Shown here: one piece after another, positions 35,254 to 44,800 of the stretch | How positions within the stretch are numbered: position 1 is the stretch's first letter | How the letters are laid out: each line of letters opens with the position of its first letter | Source of the DNA: CAZSRX01 sp964609675 [NCBI: uncultured Bacteroidota bacterium] | Lineage (GTDB): Bacteria; CLD3; SB21 | DNA: 64,000 nt | Direction: 5' to 3' | Assembly: GCA_964609675.1 (NCBI GenBank) | Contig: CAZSRX010000013.1 | Location: 1-64,000 of the forward strand | Program-made: the position numbers and the translations under genes | Notes under the pieces: generated by a model | Told to the model about the DNA's origin: nothing | Databases searched by the model: none | The model's input: only the letters and a program-made list of their open reading frames with translations

Positions 35254-37989
35254 ATGGCAGAAAGACTTTTCCTTATAGACGGCATGGCTCTCGCGTACCG
35301 CGCGTATTTTGCATTTATTGCCAATCCGCTGAAAAACTCCAGGGGAGAGAATACCAGCGCGGTATACGGTTTCACCACCGCCCTGCTTAAAATCATGAAT
35401 GACGAAAAACCGGATTATATAGCCGCAGTATTTGACACGGCCGAACCCACGTTCCGTCATAAGGAATATAAGCCGTATAAAGCCACGCGCGAAAAAATGC
35501 CGGAAGATATGGCGCCGCAACTGGAGTATTTAAAATCCGTCAGCGAAGCCATGCAGGTGCCTGTCATTGAAAAGCCCGGTTTTGAAGCCGATGACCTCAT
35601 TGGTACGCTGGCGCTTCGAGCGGCCGAACAGTCGGTGGAAGTCTTCATGGTTACCGGCGATAAAGATTTCATGCAACTCATCCGGCCGATGATACGGATG
35701 TACAATCCCATGAAAAGCGGCACCGCGCCGGAAATCGTGGATGAGGAAGGCGTTCGGAATCGATTCAGCGTGAGGCCCCATCAGATCACGGATATTCTTG
35801 CGCTCATGGGCGACGCGTCGGACAATATTCCCGGCGTTACCGGCATCGGCGAAAAAACCGCGGTTAAACTGATTCTGCAATACGAGAATATTGAAAATCT
35901 TTATGCGCACACCGACGCTATTAAAGGTAAACTAAGGGATAACCTGATTCACGACAAAGAAAACGCTTTTTTATCCAAGCATCTGGCTACAATCCGCACG
36001 GACGTCCCTGTCGAAATATCACTGGAGCATTTGCGCTCACGAAAACCGGATTATAAAAAGCTGATTCCTATCTTAAATACTCTGGAATTCAAATCTCTGG
36101 CACAGAAAATTTCCTCCGCTGAGACCGACCCGGATTTGCTGGCGGAGGTTCCGGCTGAAGAATCCTTAAAAAATATCAACAATACCAATCACCAATACAC
36201 CGTTATTGAAACAGCGGAACGCCTTCAGGAATTATGCCAAAGGCTTGAAAAAACCGACCATTTAGCCTTTGACACCGAAACCACATCCGTAGATCCGATG
36301 CAATGCGACCCGGTTGGATTATCAATTAGTTATTCCCCGCATGAAGCCTATTATATTCCGTTTAATCGGGAATTATCCCCAAAGGTAATCGTTTCCACGC
36401 TGCGGCCTCTGCTTGAGAACCGCCGAATAGAAAAAATCGGGCAGAACATTAAATATGATTATATTGTAATGAAAAACCTCGGCGTTTCTATGCGGGGCCT
36501 ATCATTGGATACCATGATCGCCGGTCACCTGTTGCGTCCGGAACGCAGTGTGAATCTTGACCAGCTGGCATCCGACTACCTGCGTTATAAAAAAATTCCC
36601 ACAGAAGCACTTATCGGGAGCGGGCGGAAGCAGACGAGTATGGCCGATGTGCCTCTGCCGGTCATTGCTGATTACGCCTGTGAAGACGCCGATACCGCGT
36701 ACCGGCTGGCGTTCGTTTTGAAAAACAAGCTCCGGGAACATCAACTGGAGCGGGTCTTCCGTGAAGTGGAAATGCCCCTGGTTCCCGTACTGGCCGAGAT
36801 GGAGCACTACGGCGTCTGGCTGGATATTCCTTATCTGCAGACGATGTCTGTCGAATTCAGCGAGCACATGAAAACAATTGAGGAAACGATATACAACGAA
36901 GCCGGTACCCGGTTCAATTTAAACTCGCCCCAGCAACTGGGCGAAGTTCTTTTTGACAAACTGCAGATTCATAAGATGGCCGGAGAAGCGAAAATTCGCC
37001 GTACCGGCAAGACCGGACAGTATGCCACCGACGTCAGAAATCTTGAAAAATACAGAGGCCTGCCGGTAATAGACGCTATTCTCAACTACCGCCAGCTGGC
37101 CAAACTCAAATCCACCTATATCGACGGCCTGCCGCCGCTTGTTAATCCCCGTACAGGCCGCATCCACAGTACATTCAGCCAGACTGTCACCGCAACCGGG
37201 CGGCTTTCGTCGAGCAATCCGAACTTTCAAAACATTCCGATTCGCACCGAACTGGGCAGGGGCATACGCCAGGCTTTCCGCTCTCCACAGCCGGGATGGC
37301 AGATTATTTCAGCCGATTATTCCCAAATTGAACTGCGCATCATGGCGCATCTGTCGGGCGACAGCGCGCTGATCAGCGCTTTCCGTTCCGATCAGGACAT
37401 TCATTTAGCCACCGCCTGCAAAGTATTCAATCTGGAACCCGACCAGGTTACACCCTCCATACGCCGCAAAGCCAAAGACATCAATTTTGGTATCATCTAC
37501 GGAATTACCGCTTACGGACTGACCGAACGGGTACAAATTTCCAACGCCGAAGCTGTCAAACTGATTGACAGTTACTTTGCCACATTTCCGGATGTCAAAC
37601 GGTATATTGATGATACTATTGAAAAAACCCGTCATGACGGCTATGTTACTACTTTATTCGGGCGGCGACGGTATCTTCCGGACATCCAGAATAAAAACCG
37701 TACGGTTCGACAGTTTGCCGAACGGGCGGCCGTCAACATGCCGATTCAAGGCACCGCCGCGGAACTCATCAAACTCGCGATGATACGCATCCATGATGCC
37801 TTGTCGCAAAAGAACCTTAAAACCCGCATGATCCTTCAGGTACATGATGAATTGGTATTTGAAACCCCTGAAGAGGAAATTACTATTGTTCAAACGATGA
37901 TACGTGAAAGCATGGAAAACGTCCTTACGCTCAGTGTACCCCTTAAGGTGGACCTGGGTACGGGCGAAAACTGGCTTGAAACCAAGTAA
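35254..37989 (+). CDS. polA: DNA polymerase I
   Basis: 911 residues with all three domains of a full Pol I. The 5'-nuclease domain (about 1-290) includes FLIDGMALAYRAYFAF, PGFEADDLIGTLA and DNIPGVTGIGEKTA. The 3'-5' proofreading domain (about 310-490) keeps ExoI D340/E342 (FDTETTS), ExoII (QNIKYD) and ExoIII (YACEDAD), so proofreading should be active. The polymerase domain (about 520-911) has motif A with D688 (DYSQIELRI), motif B RRKAKDINFGIIYG and motif C with D865/E866 (QVHDELVFE). It fills gaps in repair and Okazaki processing. The length is normal and the gene is followed after 23 bases by a TPR protein that may share its transcript. Confidence 0.97.
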   Translation: MAERLFLIDGMALAYRAYFAFIANPLKNSRGENTSAVYGFTTALLKIMNDEKPDYIAAVFDTAEPTFRHKEYKPYKATREKMPEDMAPQLEYLKSVSEAMQVPVIEKPGFEADDLIGTLALRAAEQSVEVFMVTGDKDFMQLIRPMIRMYNPMKSGTAPEIVDEEGVRNRFSVRPHQITDILALMGDASDNIPGVTGIGEKTAVKLILQYENIENLYAHTDAIKGKLRDNLIHDKENAFLSKHLATIRTDVPVEISLEHLRSRKPDYKKLIPILNTLEFKSLAQKISSAETDPDLLAEVPAEESLKNINNTNHQYTVIETAERLQELCQRLEKTDHLAFDTETTSVDPMQCDPVGLSISYSPHEAYYIPFNRELSPKVIVSTLRPLLENRRIEKIGQNIKYDYIVMKNLGVSMRGLSLDTMIAGHLLRPERSVNLDQLASDYLRYKKIPTEALIGSGRKQTSMADVPLPVIADYACEDADTAYRLAFVLKNKLREHQLERVFREVEMPLVPVLAEMEHYGVWLDIPYLQTMSVEFSEHMKTIEETIYNEAGTRFNLNSPQQLGEVLFDKLQIHKMAGEAKIRRTGKTGQYATDVRNLEKYRGLPVIDAILNYRQLAKLKSTYIDGLPPLVNPRTGRIHSTFSQTVTATGRLSSSNPNFQNIPIRTELGRGIRQAFRSPQPGWQIISADYSQIELRIMAHLSGDSALISAFRSDQDIHLATACKVFNLEPDQVTPSIRRKAKDINFGIIYGITAYGLTERVQISNAEAVKLIDSYFATFPDVKRYIDDTIEKTRHDGYVTTLFGRRRYLPDIQNKNRTVRQFAERAAVNMPIQGTAAELIKLAMIRIHDALSQKNLKTRMILQVHDELVFETPEEEITIVQTMIRESMENVLTLSVPLKVDLGTGENWLETK

Positions 37990-38012
37990 ATGATTAATAC
38001 AACGGAGCACTT

Positions 38013-39089
38013 ATGAAAGAAAAGAAAACAAGCGCTACACCCGACGGGAAGATATCTTCAAACAAAAAATTAATTTATTATGCGGTTGGGTTCGCAGTAA
38101 TACTTCTTATGGGCTGGTTTTTCATAAAGCAGTTTGACCTGTTTTCAGGCGGTAAAACGCCAAAAACCGTCGCTCGGTTTATATCCGAAGGCGATAGGGC
38201 GCTGGTTATTGATTCCGTTGAAATGGCGCTGAATCTTTACTTTAAAGCCTTTGACATTGATGAAAGCAATCCGGACATCAGCGCACGGATTGCTGAATGC
38301 TATTATATGGCTGCCCTTAAGCACAAATTACGAAAAAATCTGGAAATGCGGAATACCATGTTTGACCAGTCTTTGTTTTACCTCAACCGGACATTTAGCC
38401 TGGCTCCCAACCACCCTTACGGCAATTACGTACTGGGCCTTCATGCTTATGACCGGAAGCAGATAGACAGTGCCCTGGCGCTTATGAGCGATGCCGATGC
38501 CCGTGGCGTAAGTACATTCATGCTTCATAACATACTGGCTGATTTATATAACGAGCGGGCCGAAACCAAAAACTGCATCGTCCAACTGAAAAAAGCGTAC
38601 GAACTTCGACCGGACGATCCCAACATCCTTTATAATTTGGGAGAGGCTTATTATCGCACCGGTAATTACAGTAAAGCGGTTGACTATCAGTCCCATCTTA
38701 TTAAAATCATGCCGGAAAATCTGGAATATAAGGCCAACTACGCCGCATCCCTTTGGAAGGACGGTAATGAAAAAGCGGCCAAAGAGATTTTTAACCAGAT
38801 ACTACAGAATCCTACCACAAAAAAACTAATGAATCATCATATCGTGGCCTGGACGCTTATTGACCGCGACGTCGATTATGAGTGGGGCCTCAAAATCGCT
38901 CATGTGGCCGAAGATCTCAAACTCGGCGATGTCACAACTATGGATATTCTGGGCTGGGGTTATTATAAAGTCGGCAACTATAGAAAAGCCGTTGAATATC
39001 TTTCCAATTCATATAATAAAGAACCTGATGCGGAAAGTAAACGGCGTCTTGAAATGGCGCAGGATAAACTCAAGGCTTCAGGCCGCTAA
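38013..39089 (+). CDS. Membrane-anchored TPR protein
   Basis: 358 residues: a charged N-terminal tail, one membrane helix (about 22-40, YYAVGFAVILLMGWFFIKQ), then about seven tetratricopeptide repeats (about 55-350), recognisable by segments such as LNLYFKAFDIDESNPD, PNILYNLGEAYYRTGNYSKAV and GWGYYKVGNYRKAVEYL. TPR arrays are protein-interaction scaffolds; the domain should face the periplasm given the single N-terminal anchor. No enzymatic motif is visible. It begins 23 bases after polA, with GGAG before the ATG, and converges on another TPR gene. The partner is unknown. Confidence 0.8.
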   Translation: MKEKKTSATPDGKISSNKKLIYYAVGFAVILLMGWFFIKQFDLFSGGKTPKTVARFISEGDRALVIDSVEMALNLYFKAFDIDESNPDISARIAECYYMAALKHKLRKNLEMRNTMFDQSLFYLNRTFSLAPNHPYGNYVLGLHAYDRKQIDSALALMSDADARGVSTFMLHNILADLYNERAETKNCIVQLKKAYELRPDDPNILYNLGEAYYRTGNYSKAVDYQSHLIKIMPENLEYKANYAASLWKDGNEKAAKEIFNQILQNPTTKKLMNHHIVAWTLIDRDVDYEWGLKIAHVAEDLKLGDVTTMDILGWGYYKVGNYRKAVEYLSNSYNKEPDAESKRRLEMAQDKLKASGR

Positions 39090-39115
39090 TTGAAAAAAAG
39101 TATTCGGTAACTTTC

Positions 39116-40960
39116 TCAGGATTGGCGCTGCTGGTTTTTTTCAAGTATCCGTAATTTTTTTCTGACCTCTGGAATGAATATACTCCCGGGGAAACGGGTT
39201 ATTATTTGTTTATAAACCGCGATAGCCGCGTTAAGGTCGCCAATCTTTTCCATTAAAATATCGCCTTTAATTTTCAAAGCCAAATCCTGTCTCGGGCTGG
39301 ATGCATACTCTTCTGACAGAGTGTTTAAGTAGGCCAAAGCATCCGCGTACCGTTTCAACAAAACCGCGTTTTCGGCGCTGAGTATCAACGCATCGTCGTT
39401 AAGAGGATGCCCGGGATAGGTATTGATAAATAATTGCAACTGAGCAATACTTTCGGCATAGCGCTTTTGACGATTCAGCAAACGGGCCCTGAAATAACTC
39501 TGCAACTTCATCGAATCATTTCCGGCATCCTGTAATATCAGTAAATCCGTCAGCGCATCATTTACAAATACTCCTTGGGGCGATCGGGTAATCCGGCTCA
39601 GCCAGACGCGCGCCGAGTCAAAACGACCCAGAAACAACATGCTTTCCGCCGTCCGGTATTGTGCTTTGTCCCTGAGTTCAGGCATACGGGTCTCTTTGAA
39701 AGTGTTTTGAAAATGTTTTAGAGCCGTTTCGATTCGGTTTTGCTGAAGGTAACACTCCCCAATCATAAATTTGGATTCCCAGACATAAAAGGAATTTACA
39801 TTTCTACCGGCCACGGATAAAAAACAAGCCAGCGCTTCGTCATATTGGCCGTAGGTATTAAGGTAAATCATGCCCAACCGATAACGGCTTTCAATTTCCC
39901 AGTCGGTATCCGGATATCGATCAATGATTTTTTTATAAATTTCAACGGCGCCGGATGTAAATGCAGATTCGGATATGCGAATGGAATCCTGGCGTGAGAA
40001 GGCCGCCACGGAAGTGTCTCCCATCCGTTCATAACATTTGGCCAGGCCGAGTTCAGCCTGCGGCGCCTGAGGATACAAATTAATGAAGTATGAATAGGCG
40101 CGCACGGAAACGGCGTACAAGTTATTATCAAAAAGCACCTGTGCAAAATTCAATATTTCGATACCCTGTTTCCCACTTAACCGGTCCAGACTTTTTACTT
40201 GTTCAAAAGCGCGGTCGTAATCCTGTTGCCGTATCAGAAAATCCAGCATCCAGCGTCCAACGGTAAGATCGCTGGTAATCCGGTAGTGCTCCTCCAGCGC
40301 TCTTATAACTTCGCGGTTAACTGCCGTATCGACGGGAAGCTGATACAATTGGGTGCGCACATAATTTTGGTAAGCTTTATTGTTTTCGTAATAACGCAGC
40401 ATTTCCTGTGCCGCCCGGTAATATTCCTTCCGGTAGAAGTATAAGCGGCTTAATTCAAGCTGAAAGAGATTGTCCCGGTTAAGTTTTTTTCGTGCGGTCA
40501 GGTAAACGGTTGAAGCGTCTTCGAATCGCCGGTTTTCCAGGAGGAGTCCGGCCAGATAGACGTACATTTCCTGCGAAATATTTTCCGTGGCAAGAAAACG
40601 GTTAATGAGCCGTTCCGCAACCGCTGTTTTTCCGGTACGCAGGTACACATCGATCATCTCACCTAACAGAAGCAGGCTGGTTGTGTCCCGCGCATATTGT
40701 TTCTGGATAATTTTGAGACGCTCTTCATCGCGCTGAAGGAAGCGGTATAATGATTTCAGCGGTTCACTGATTCTTGCGTCTAATGAATCCGCCGCATACA
40801 ATTTTTCAAGAATCTGCAGAGCTTTTTCCGGCTGGCCGTCCTGCTCGAGCGCCTTGGCCATCTTAAGCTGTTGCTCCAGGCTCTGTGAAAAAACGAAAGT
40901 CCCTCCGGAAACTGTTAATATTAAAAAAAGGAGGCTATATCTAAAAGAACATTTAATCAC
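39116..40960 (-). CDS. Secreted TPR-repeat protein
   Basis: 614 residues: signal peptide (about 1-26), then TPR and TPR-like helical repeats to the end (for example AKALEQDGQPEKALQILEKLY near the start; YDEALACFLSVAGR and DLNAAIAVYKQIITRFPGS near the end, the latter of the BamD/YbgF class). It is periplasmic by inference and probably a scaffold for envelope assembly. It is the last gene of a closely spaced minus-strand run: the toast-rack protein ends 30 bases upstream and the sigma factor just before that, so it may be part of an envelope-stress unit. The basic C-terminus (KKLRILEKNQQRQS) ends the protein. Confidence 0.8.
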   Translation of the reverse strand: MIKCSFRYSLLFLILTVSGGTFVFSQSLEQQLKMAKALEQDGQPEKALQILEKLYAADSLDARISEPLKSLYRFLQRDEERLKIIQKQYARDTTSLLLLGEMIDVYLRTGKTAVAERLINRFLATENISQEMYVYLAGLLLENRRFEDASTVYLTARKKLNRDNLFQLELSRLYFYRKEYYRAAQEMLRYYENNKAYQNYVRTQLYQLPVDTAVNREVIRALEEHYRITSDLTVGRWMLDFLIRQQDYDRAFEQVKSLDRLSGKQGIEILNFAQVLFDNNLYAVSVRAYSYFINLYPQAPQAELGLAKCYERMGDTSVAAFSRQDSIRISESAFTSGAVEIYKKIIDRYPDTDWEIESRYRLGMIYLNTYGQYDEALACFLSVAGRNVNSFYVWESKFMIGECYLQQNRIETALKHFQNTFKETRMPELRDKAQYRTAESMLFLGRFDSARVWLSRITRSPQGVFVNDALTDLLILQDAGNDSMKLQSYFRARLLNRQKRYAESIAQLQLFINTYPGHPLNDDALILSAENAVLLKRYADALAYLNTLSEEYASSPRQDLALKIKGDILMEKIGDLNAAIAVYKQIITRFPGSIFIPEVRKKLRILEKNQQRQS

Positions 40961-40990
40961 TCATTGTCTTTCTTTGTCTAGCTAAAAAAA

Positions 40991-41851
40991 TTATGGAATG
41001 CCTATAACATCAATCTTACCGAGTCCGGCCTCAATGTTAATGGTCAAATCGGGATTATGGTCACGCCTTTTTTTGGAAAGGTACATTCCATTCGCGAGAC
41101 TTTCAAAATAATCGGCATCAATATTTACTGAAGAAAGAAAATTATCCTGTGTGATAATCCGCGTCACCGCATCTTCAGGAATCAACAACACGGCTTTCCC
41201 CACACCGACCGATATATCCACGCGGTTGTTGTCAAATTGGGTACCGGTAAAATCAAGGCGGTAGGAACCCACGCCGCCCTGAAATTTCATCGATTCCATA
41301 TTCGCGTGTCCCAATCCGTACAGATATAGTCGTGAGATGCCCGCGTCTATTTTCAGACTACGCAGACGTTCCCGGTTGGGTTTCTCGAATCGCAAAGTGA
41401 TGGTACTGGCACCGCCGGACAAATAAATATCTTTTATCCGTAAATCCGTAAAGTCCATATCCCCGTTGCAGGCTCCAATATCAGCCTTCAGGAGGATCGG
41501 TATCTGCCGCGTCAGTTCCAGCGTCCAGTTCTGGTCGCCGACATTAAAAATATTGACAGACTTACTTTGCTCAATGGATACAGTCAGCGCCCCTGCGGTA
41601 CCGCTCTTTTCATAACGGACTTTTGGTTCGATATTATCATTCGTCTCAACGGCGGTCAGGCGGTATAACGCGTTATCGGCGGCTTTTTTTATCCTGAGTT
41701 TACCGGAGCCGAAATCTATTTTCACTTTCAGTTCCTTCTCATCCGATAAATCTTTATGGAAGACGCGTTCCTGGGCGCTCAGGGTCACCACAAAGAGAAA
41801 AATACCCTTCCACACAAGACCGCATACATTGAGCAAACGCAGGACCGTCAT
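40991..41851 (-). CDS. Toast-rack (LiaF-like/DUF2154-type) secreted domain protein
   Basis: 286 residues: signal peptide (about 1-26, ending LSAQ), then a long right-handed beta-fold made of repeated short strands (KVKIDFGSGKLRIKKA, IGACNGDMDFTDLRIKDIYLSGGAS, VDISVGVGKAVLLIPE, INIEAGLGKIDVIGIP). The repeated G-x-G turns are typical of the toast-rack domain found in LiaF-type envelope-stress regulators. The start lies 2 bases after the sigma-factor stop, so the two are translationally linked; the protein could transmit envelope status to that factor, although it lacks a membrane helix other than the signal sequence. A role as an anti-sigma partner is speculative. Confidence 0.75.
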   Translation of the reverse strand: MTVLRLLNVCGLVWKGIFLFVVTLSAQERVFHKDLSDEKELKVKIDFGSGKLRIKKAADNALYRLTAVETNDNIEPKVRYEKSGTAGALTVSIEQSKSVNIFNVGDQNWTLELTRQIPILLKADIGACNGDMDFTDLRIKDIYLSGGASTITLRFEKPNRERLRSLKIDAGISRLYLYGLGHANMESMKFQGGVGSYRLDFTGTQFDNNRVDISVGVGKAVLLIPEDAVTRIITQDNFLSSVNIDADYFESLANGMYLSKKRRDHNPDLTINIEAGLGKIDVIGIP

Positions 41852-41853
41852 GC

Positions 41854-42651
41854 TCAGTTTCCTTTCTCGATTTTGCCCTTAAGCCATTTATTGAGCATTT
41901 CCCGGGCTCGGAACAGTCGTGCCTTCACGGTACCAATGGGTATTTTGAGGATTTCCGATATTTCTTCATACGACAATTCCTCGGCATGACGCAGTTGAAT
42001 GACGGTACGGTAATTTTCAGGCAATGCATCAATCGCCGAACGGATTAATTCGCTGCGTTCTTTTTGCAGGATTTCCCTGTCCGGATAATAGGTCAGATCA
42101 GGAATCTCATAATGGTACGTGTCGTCTTGATGGCTGACCGGCGCATCAATCGAAAACATTTGCAGCTTTTTTTTCCGCAGATGGTCGATACAGTTGTTGG
42201 AAGCGATTTTATACAACCAGGTACTGAAAGCGTACTCGTAATTGAAATGGGGCAGTGAGGCAAAGGCCTTCATAAAAGCCTCCTGCACCAGATCCTGTGC
42301 CTCATCGGCCGAATGAACCATTTTAAGCATCAGATGATATATTTGCGGCTGATAACGCTTCATCAGATTTTCATAGGCTTTTTGTTCGCCGCTAATCGCA
42401 AGCCGAATAAATCTGAAATCTTCCTGTTTTTGTTTTTCGCGTTTTTCATCCTCATTGTCGGTTCCGTCTTCAGTATGGATTTTCCTTGATGCTTCCTCTT
42501 GGGTTGCGTTTATTTTCGAATGAACCGTTTTTTTATCTGGGACTCGAGCCGTCGCTTTTCGTAAGTTCCGGGATGCCATAAAGCGTTTCTTTATTATACG
42601 TCGTATTAAGAGTATTGTTTCTTTTTTTTTACTTCCAGGTTTTAATACCAT
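41854..42651 (-). CDS. RNA polymerase sigma factor, ECF (RpoE-like)
   Basis: 265 residues from the first start. Region 2 (about 82-150) includes YENLMKRYQPQIYHLMLKM, DEAQDLVQEAFMKAFA and FSTWLYKIASNNCIDHLRK; region 4 (about 195-255) includes LPENYRTVIQLRHAEELSY and ISEILKIPIGTVKARLFRAR, a complete helix-turn-helix. About 75 residues of charged, low-complexity N-terminal extension are unusual; a second Met at residue 25 (42579) is an alternative start and would avoid the 23-base overlap with deoA. The gene is followed after 2 bases by the toast-rack protein. No obvious transmembrane anti-sigma factor lies beside it. Confidence 0.88.
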   Translation of the reverse strand: MVLKPGSKKKETILLIRRIIKKRFMASRNLRKATARVPDKKTVHSKINATQEEASRKIHTEDGTDNEDEKREKQKQEDFRFIRLAISGEQKAYENLMKRYQPQIYHLMLKMVHSADEAQDLVQEAFMKAFASLPHFNYEYAFSTWLYKIASNNCIDHLRKKKLQMFSIDAPVSHQDDTYHYEIPDLTYYPDREILQKERSELIRSAIDALPENYRTVIQLRHAEELSYEEISEILKIPIGTVKARLFRAREMLNKWLKGKIEKGN

Positions 42652-43957
42652 GCTTATCGAGCGTGGCTAAAACCAACGGTTGCATCGCCGGTTGAAAGTC
42701 AGCGGTTTTATAAGCCCCCAGCACCCGTCTGGCCGCTTCTTCCAGTATGGTTTCTTTATTAGTATATATGGTGGCAAGGGCTTCCCCGCGGCGCACCGGA
42801 TCGCCTGTTTTTTTATGTATGATAATACCGGCGGTGTAATCAATGGGATCTTCCTTGGTCTGGCGACCGGCTCCGATGAGTATCCCGGTAAGGCCTATTT
42901 CAAAACTGTCTATCGATTGAATATAGCCGTCCGAAGTAGATTGCACCTCGCGGGCAAAACGGGCAACGGGATACGTATCAGGATTTTTAACCACGGACAC
43001 ATCGCCGGAGTGCGCGTCAACCATTTCGATGAATTTTTCAAACGCCCGGCCGTTGTTCAGGTTCTGCCGGCACAGTTCGCATGCGGCCTCATACGATATA
43101 TTCTTGCGGCTGAAAAGAACCATAAAGGCGGTCAGCGTTACGGTAAGGTCAATAATATCCTTTGGGCCGCGTCCCTGAAGCACGTCAATGGATTCCTTCA
43201 TTTCCAGCCAGTTTCCGACAGCATTACCGAGCGGCTGGTTCATATCGGTCAGTACAGCCACCACCGATTTACCGGCTCCTTCGCCGATGGCCACTAAATG
43301 CTGGGCCAAATCTACGGCTTGCTCATAAGTTTTCATGAACGCTCCGGATCCCACTTTGACGTCCAGGACCAGCGCGTCGATGCCTTCGGCGAGTTTTTTG
43401 CTCATTATACTGGCTGAAATCAGCGGAATGGATTCTACGGTGCCGGTCACGTCACGGAGGGCGTACAATTTCTTATCAGCAGGCGCAATCTCTCCGGTCT
43501 GTCCGATCATGCAAACCCCTATTTTTTTAAGCGTAGCGATAAATCGCTCAATGGGTAAATCCACTTTGAAACCGGGTATGGATTCCAGTTTATCGAGCGT
43601 CCCGCCGGTATGGCCCAGACCGCGTCCACTGATCATCGGCACGACCACGCCGAGAGAAGCCGCTAGCGGGGCCAGCATCAGGGAAATCTTGTCGCCTACC
43701 CCACCGGTACTGTGCTTATCCACCTTTACGCCCGGTACCGATGAAAGATCCACGACAACTCCGGAATCCCGCATGGCCAGCGTCAGTTGAGTGGTTTCTT
43801 CAAAATTCATCCCGTTAAAAAAAATCGCCATCAACAGCGCGGACATCTGGTAATCCGGTATATGCCCCTCCGTATATTCCCGGACGACGGAACGGATTTC
43901 TTCCGGCGACAAGGTCTGTTTATTTCGCTTTTTGAGAATAATTTCGTAGACGCTCAT
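42629..43957 (-). CDS. deoA: Pyrimidine-nucleoside / thymidine phosphorylase
   Basis: 442 residues, normal length. The N-terminal helical domain (ILKKRNKQTLSPEEI), the phosphate-binding signature VDKHSTGGVGDKISL, the SGRGLGHTGGTLDKLES segment and the C-terminal domain are all present. The enzyme splits thymidine, deoxyuridine or uridine with phosphate to the base and (deoxy)ribose 1-phosphate in nucleoside salvage. The deoA versus pdp specificity is not separable by eye. It overlaps the first start of the sigma-factor gene by 23 bases and is 27 bases from the upstream methyltransferase gene, in line with a shared transcript. Confidence 0.95.
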   Translation of the reverse strand: MSVYEIILKKRNKQTLSPEEIRSVVREYTEGHIPDYQMSALLMAIFFNGMNFEETTQLTLAMRDSGVVVDLSSVPGVKVDKHSTGGVGDKISLMLAPLAASLGVVVPMISGRGLGHTGGTLDKLESIPGFKVDLPIERFIATLKKIGVCMIGQTGEIAPADKKLYALRDVTGTVESIPLISASIMSKKLAEGIDALVLDVKVGSGAFMKTYEQAVDLAQHLVAIGEGAGKSVVAVLTDMNQPLGNAVGNWLEMKESIDVLQGRGPKDIIDLTVTLTAFMVLFSRKNISYEAACELCRQNLNNGRAFEKFIEMVDAHSGDVSVVKNPDTYPVARFAREVQSTSDGYIQSIDSFEIGLTGILIGAGRQTKEDPIDYTAGIIIHKKTGDPVRRGEALATIYTNKETILEEAARRVLGAYKTADFQPAMQPLVLATLDKHGIKTWK

Positions 43958-43984
43958 GATTACACCTGATAGTTAAATGGCGGA

Positions 43985-44800
43985 TTATTTTTTCTGCAAG
44001 ATAAAATGCGCCCGTTCGGAACATTCATGCACCGGCTCGTAAGTAAAATCGCCGAATAGGCCCCACACTTCCCACACCGACGCATCAATCAGATTTTTTA
44101 GGTCATCAAGCGGGTAGATTCGCTGCTGATGTTCCTCGCAATAGATAACGCCATCAGACTCAACTTCAATGATATGATGCTGAATCTTTCTTTCGGCGTC
44201 AAAAAAACCGTATCGTTTAAAGCGCTGCTGAGGATCCCACTCGTAAGTTCGCGAAAAATTTGTGCGTGAATTATATTCGGTGCTGACATCAAAAATAAAT
44301 ACACCGTTCGGTTTCAGCAGACGGCTGACCCTATTCAGGCATGAAATAATTTCCCCGGTCGTGAGGAGGTAATTGACGCTATCATAGGCGCAAATAACCG
44401 CGTCAAAAGCGTGTGCCGAATGATAGTCTAACATATTCATGGCCTTAAACGAGATGTTGAGAGCCGCCCGTTTGCATTTTTTTCTGGCGATTTCAATCAT
44501 CTCATGACTGCGATCCGAGCAGGTTAGGTTGTATCCTTTCTGATAGAGTTCGATAGCCAGAGAACCGGTGCCGCAAGCTAATTCACAAATATCGAATACC
44601 GAAAAACCAAAGCGCCGGAAAATGCTGTCATAATAATCCGCCCATTCACGGTAAGAAATATGGCGCATCATACTGTCATAATAAGGCGCCAGGAAGGTAT
44701 ACGGCGGTACATGTTGTTTCTGTTTTGCGGTGAATTCCAAAGCGCTTTTAATCCTTAACAGATTATTGTCTGGCTGATAAAAAAAACCGGAACGCATCAC
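43985..44800 (-). CDS. Class I SAM-dependent methyltransferase
   Basis: 271 residues as drawn. The Rossmann motif I is VFDICELACGTGSLAIEL, followed by acidic motif CSDRSHEMIEIA, motif II-like AFDAVICAYDSVNYLL and motif III LLKPNGVFIFDVSTEY. The C-terminal part is rich in aromatic residues, typical of small-molecule methyltransferases; the substrate is unknown. As drawn it overlaps the HAD phosphatase gene by 38 bases. A TTG at 44740 (codon 21, with AAGGA 11 bases upstream) would start after the HAD stop at 44763 and is a credible alternative. It is part of the closely spaced minus-strand run. Confidence 0.85.
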   Translation of the reverse strand: MMRSGFFYQPDNNLLRIKSALEFTAKQKQHVPPYTFLAPYYDSMMRHISYREWADYYDSIFRRFGFSVFDICELACGTGSLAIELYQKGYNLTCSDRSHEMIEIARKKCKRAALNISFKAMNMLDYHSAHAFDAVICAYDSVNYLLTTGEIISCLNRVSRLLKPNGVFIFDVSTEYNSRTNFSRTYEWDPQQRFKRYGFFDAERKIQHHIIEVESDGVIYCEEHQQRIYPLDDLKNLIDASVWEVWGLFGDFTYEPVHECSERAHFILQKK

